Shown: piece by piece, positions 6,688 through 7,059 of the stretch
Layout of the letters: every line of letters starts with the position of its first letter
How positions within the stretch are numbered: the first letter of the stretch is position 1
Origin: Oxalobacteraceae bacterium
GTDB lineage: Bacteria > Pseudomonadota > Gammaproteobacteria > Burkholderiales > Burkholderiaceae_D
Length of the DNA stretch: 7,059 nt
Assembly (NCBI GenBank): GCA_947446335.1
Contig: CANFGA010000162.1
Location: 1-7,059 of the forward strand
Reading direction: 5' to 3'
The notes under the pieces: generated by a model
Seen by the model: only the letters and a program-made list of their open reading frames with translations
Databases searched by the model: none
Told to the model about the DNA's origin: nothing
Translations under genes and position numbers: made by a program

Positions 6688-6715
6688 TGTCAGGCCGGGC
6701 CAAACCCGGCTGACA
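6688..6715. repeat. Inverted repeat (bulged stem-loop) downstream of the terminator
   Basis: TGTCAG-G-CCGGG (6688-6699) pairs with CCCGGCTGACA (6705-6715) as an 11-pair stem with one bulged G and a CCAAA loop. No T run follows it on the + strand. On the - strand the next bases contain AAAAACTG rather than T-rich sequence, so it is not a standard terminator in either direction. It may strengthen the preceding hairpin or act as an RNA-stabilising 3' structure. Confidence 0.5.
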
Positions 6716-6911
6716 TCAACTGTCTCGACAAAATAAAAAATGACAAAAATCGGGACTGGCGTAGGGCAGACTGCCCAAAATCACTCATCTTAAAGCTAAA
6801 TAAATTTTGACAAATTTTACAGGCGATTCGAGAGCGAGGCAAAAGACAAAAAATAAAAAGTGACAAATTTATCTGAGTGCAGACCGTCTTGGCGCCTTTT
6901 AGACGAAGACT
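6716..6911. other. AT-rich noncoding stretch with repeated GACAAA motifs
   Basis: No convincing gene is present. Base composition changes sharply to AT-rich compared with the genes to the left. Two related segments occur: 6727-6750 (GACAAAATAAAAAATGACAA followed by AAAT) and 6845-6870 (GACAAAAAATAAAAAGTGAC followed by AAATTT). A third motif, TGACAAATTT, lies at 6808-6817 and recurs exactly at 6861-6870. I see no tRNA or open frame here. TTGACA at 6807-6812 resembles a -35 box but has no -10 partner. Confidence 0.5.
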
Positions 6912-7058
6912 TTAGGATAATTTATCCGGAAAACCTATCGGCTTGACTGGTATGCGCCCCTCATCGGCCTGTCGGATATCCCAAGCCAGTTTCCGCCTGT
7001 GAAAATCATCAGTCCGTTCCATCGAACACCGCAGCAGCTCTGTAGTTAGCGGCAGCTT
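6912..7058 (-). CDS. Possible 3' end of a convergent gene, unidentified, cut by the right edge
   Basis: On the minus strand, one frame is open from the window edge for 48 codons to a TAA at 6912-6914. It reads KLPLTTELLRC then SMERTDDFHRRKLAWDIRQ, ADEGRIPVKP and IGFPDKLS. The charged, helix-like composition looks protein-like, but I do not recognise a family. Codon third positions are less GC-rich than in the chemotaxis genes, which would fit a gene of different origin or no gene at all. An open run of this length can occur by chance. The preceding hairpins at 6650-6715 are placed as expected between convergent genes. This is a tentative call. Confidence 0.25.
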   Translation of the reverse strand, partial: KLPLTTELLRCSMERTDDFHRRKLAWDIRQADEGRIPVKPIGFPDKLS

Positions 7059-7059
7059 G

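Noticed and set aside
6915..6927. GGATAA-T-TTATCC palindrome with GATAAT as a possible -10 box
   Set aside because: No -35 partner at a usual distance on the + strand and no gene downstream on that strand. It overlaps the end of the tentative minus-strand frame and could be chance.
1..7059. CRISPR array, tRNA, rRNA, insertion sequence or phage genes
   Set aside because: No regularly spaced repeats, cloverleaf-like structure, transposase motif or phage protein could be seen in either strand.

Overview
This window carries the distal part of a bacterial chemosensory operon followed by a cyclic-dinucleotide phosphodiesterase gene, all on the + strand. Codon use rich in G+C, the protein sequences and the receptor signalling-domain type suggest a betaproteobacterium, most likely of the Oxalobacteraceae (Janthinobacterium, Massilia, Collimonas or Herminiimonas relatives). 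That assignment rests on familiarity with the sequences and not on a search.

Layout: (1) 1-2087, the 3' part of a methyl-accepting chemotaxis receptor whose 5' end lies outside the window. It shows a HAMP-like stretch, two tandem PAS domains, two HAMP units, a complete signalling hairpin and a flexible tail, with no membrane segment in the visible part. (2) 2099-2632, CheW. (3) 2667-3482, CheR methyltransferase. (4) 3484-4017, CheD deamidase. (5) 4041-5147, CheB methylesterase/deamidase. (6) After a 70-bp AT-rich gap, 5218-6630, a 470-residue protein with a degenerate N-terminal HD-GYP-like half and an intact C-terminal HD-GYP half. (7) 6631-6911, noncoding: a hairpin cluster that probably ends transcription, then an AT-rich stretch with repeated GACAAA motifs. 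(8) 6912-7058, a weakly supported minus-strand open frame running off the right edge.

How they work together: both PAS domains resemble the b-heme PAS domain of Pseudomonas Aer2 and keep the histidines and tryptophan expected for heme and O2 binding. The receptor is therefore inferred to be a cytoplasmic gas sensor. CheW would couple it to a CheA kinase. CheR, CheD and CheB form a full adaptation set acting on glutamyl and glutaminyl sites visible in the receptor. The receptor ends in an aromatic-x-x-aromatic pentapeptide that may tether the CheR encoded next to it. The receptor/CheW/CheR/CheD/CheB set resembles the Pseudomonas aeruginosa Che2 cluster, so cheA and cheY are expected upstream of the window. 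The HD-GYP gene may connect this locus to c-di-GMP (or related cyclic dinucleotide) turnover.

Most notable points: the tandem heme-type PAS pair, the putative CheR tether, the tandem degenerate/active HD-GYP architecture, a run of eight G inside the catalytic GYP motif, and the unexplained AT-rich repeat region at the right.
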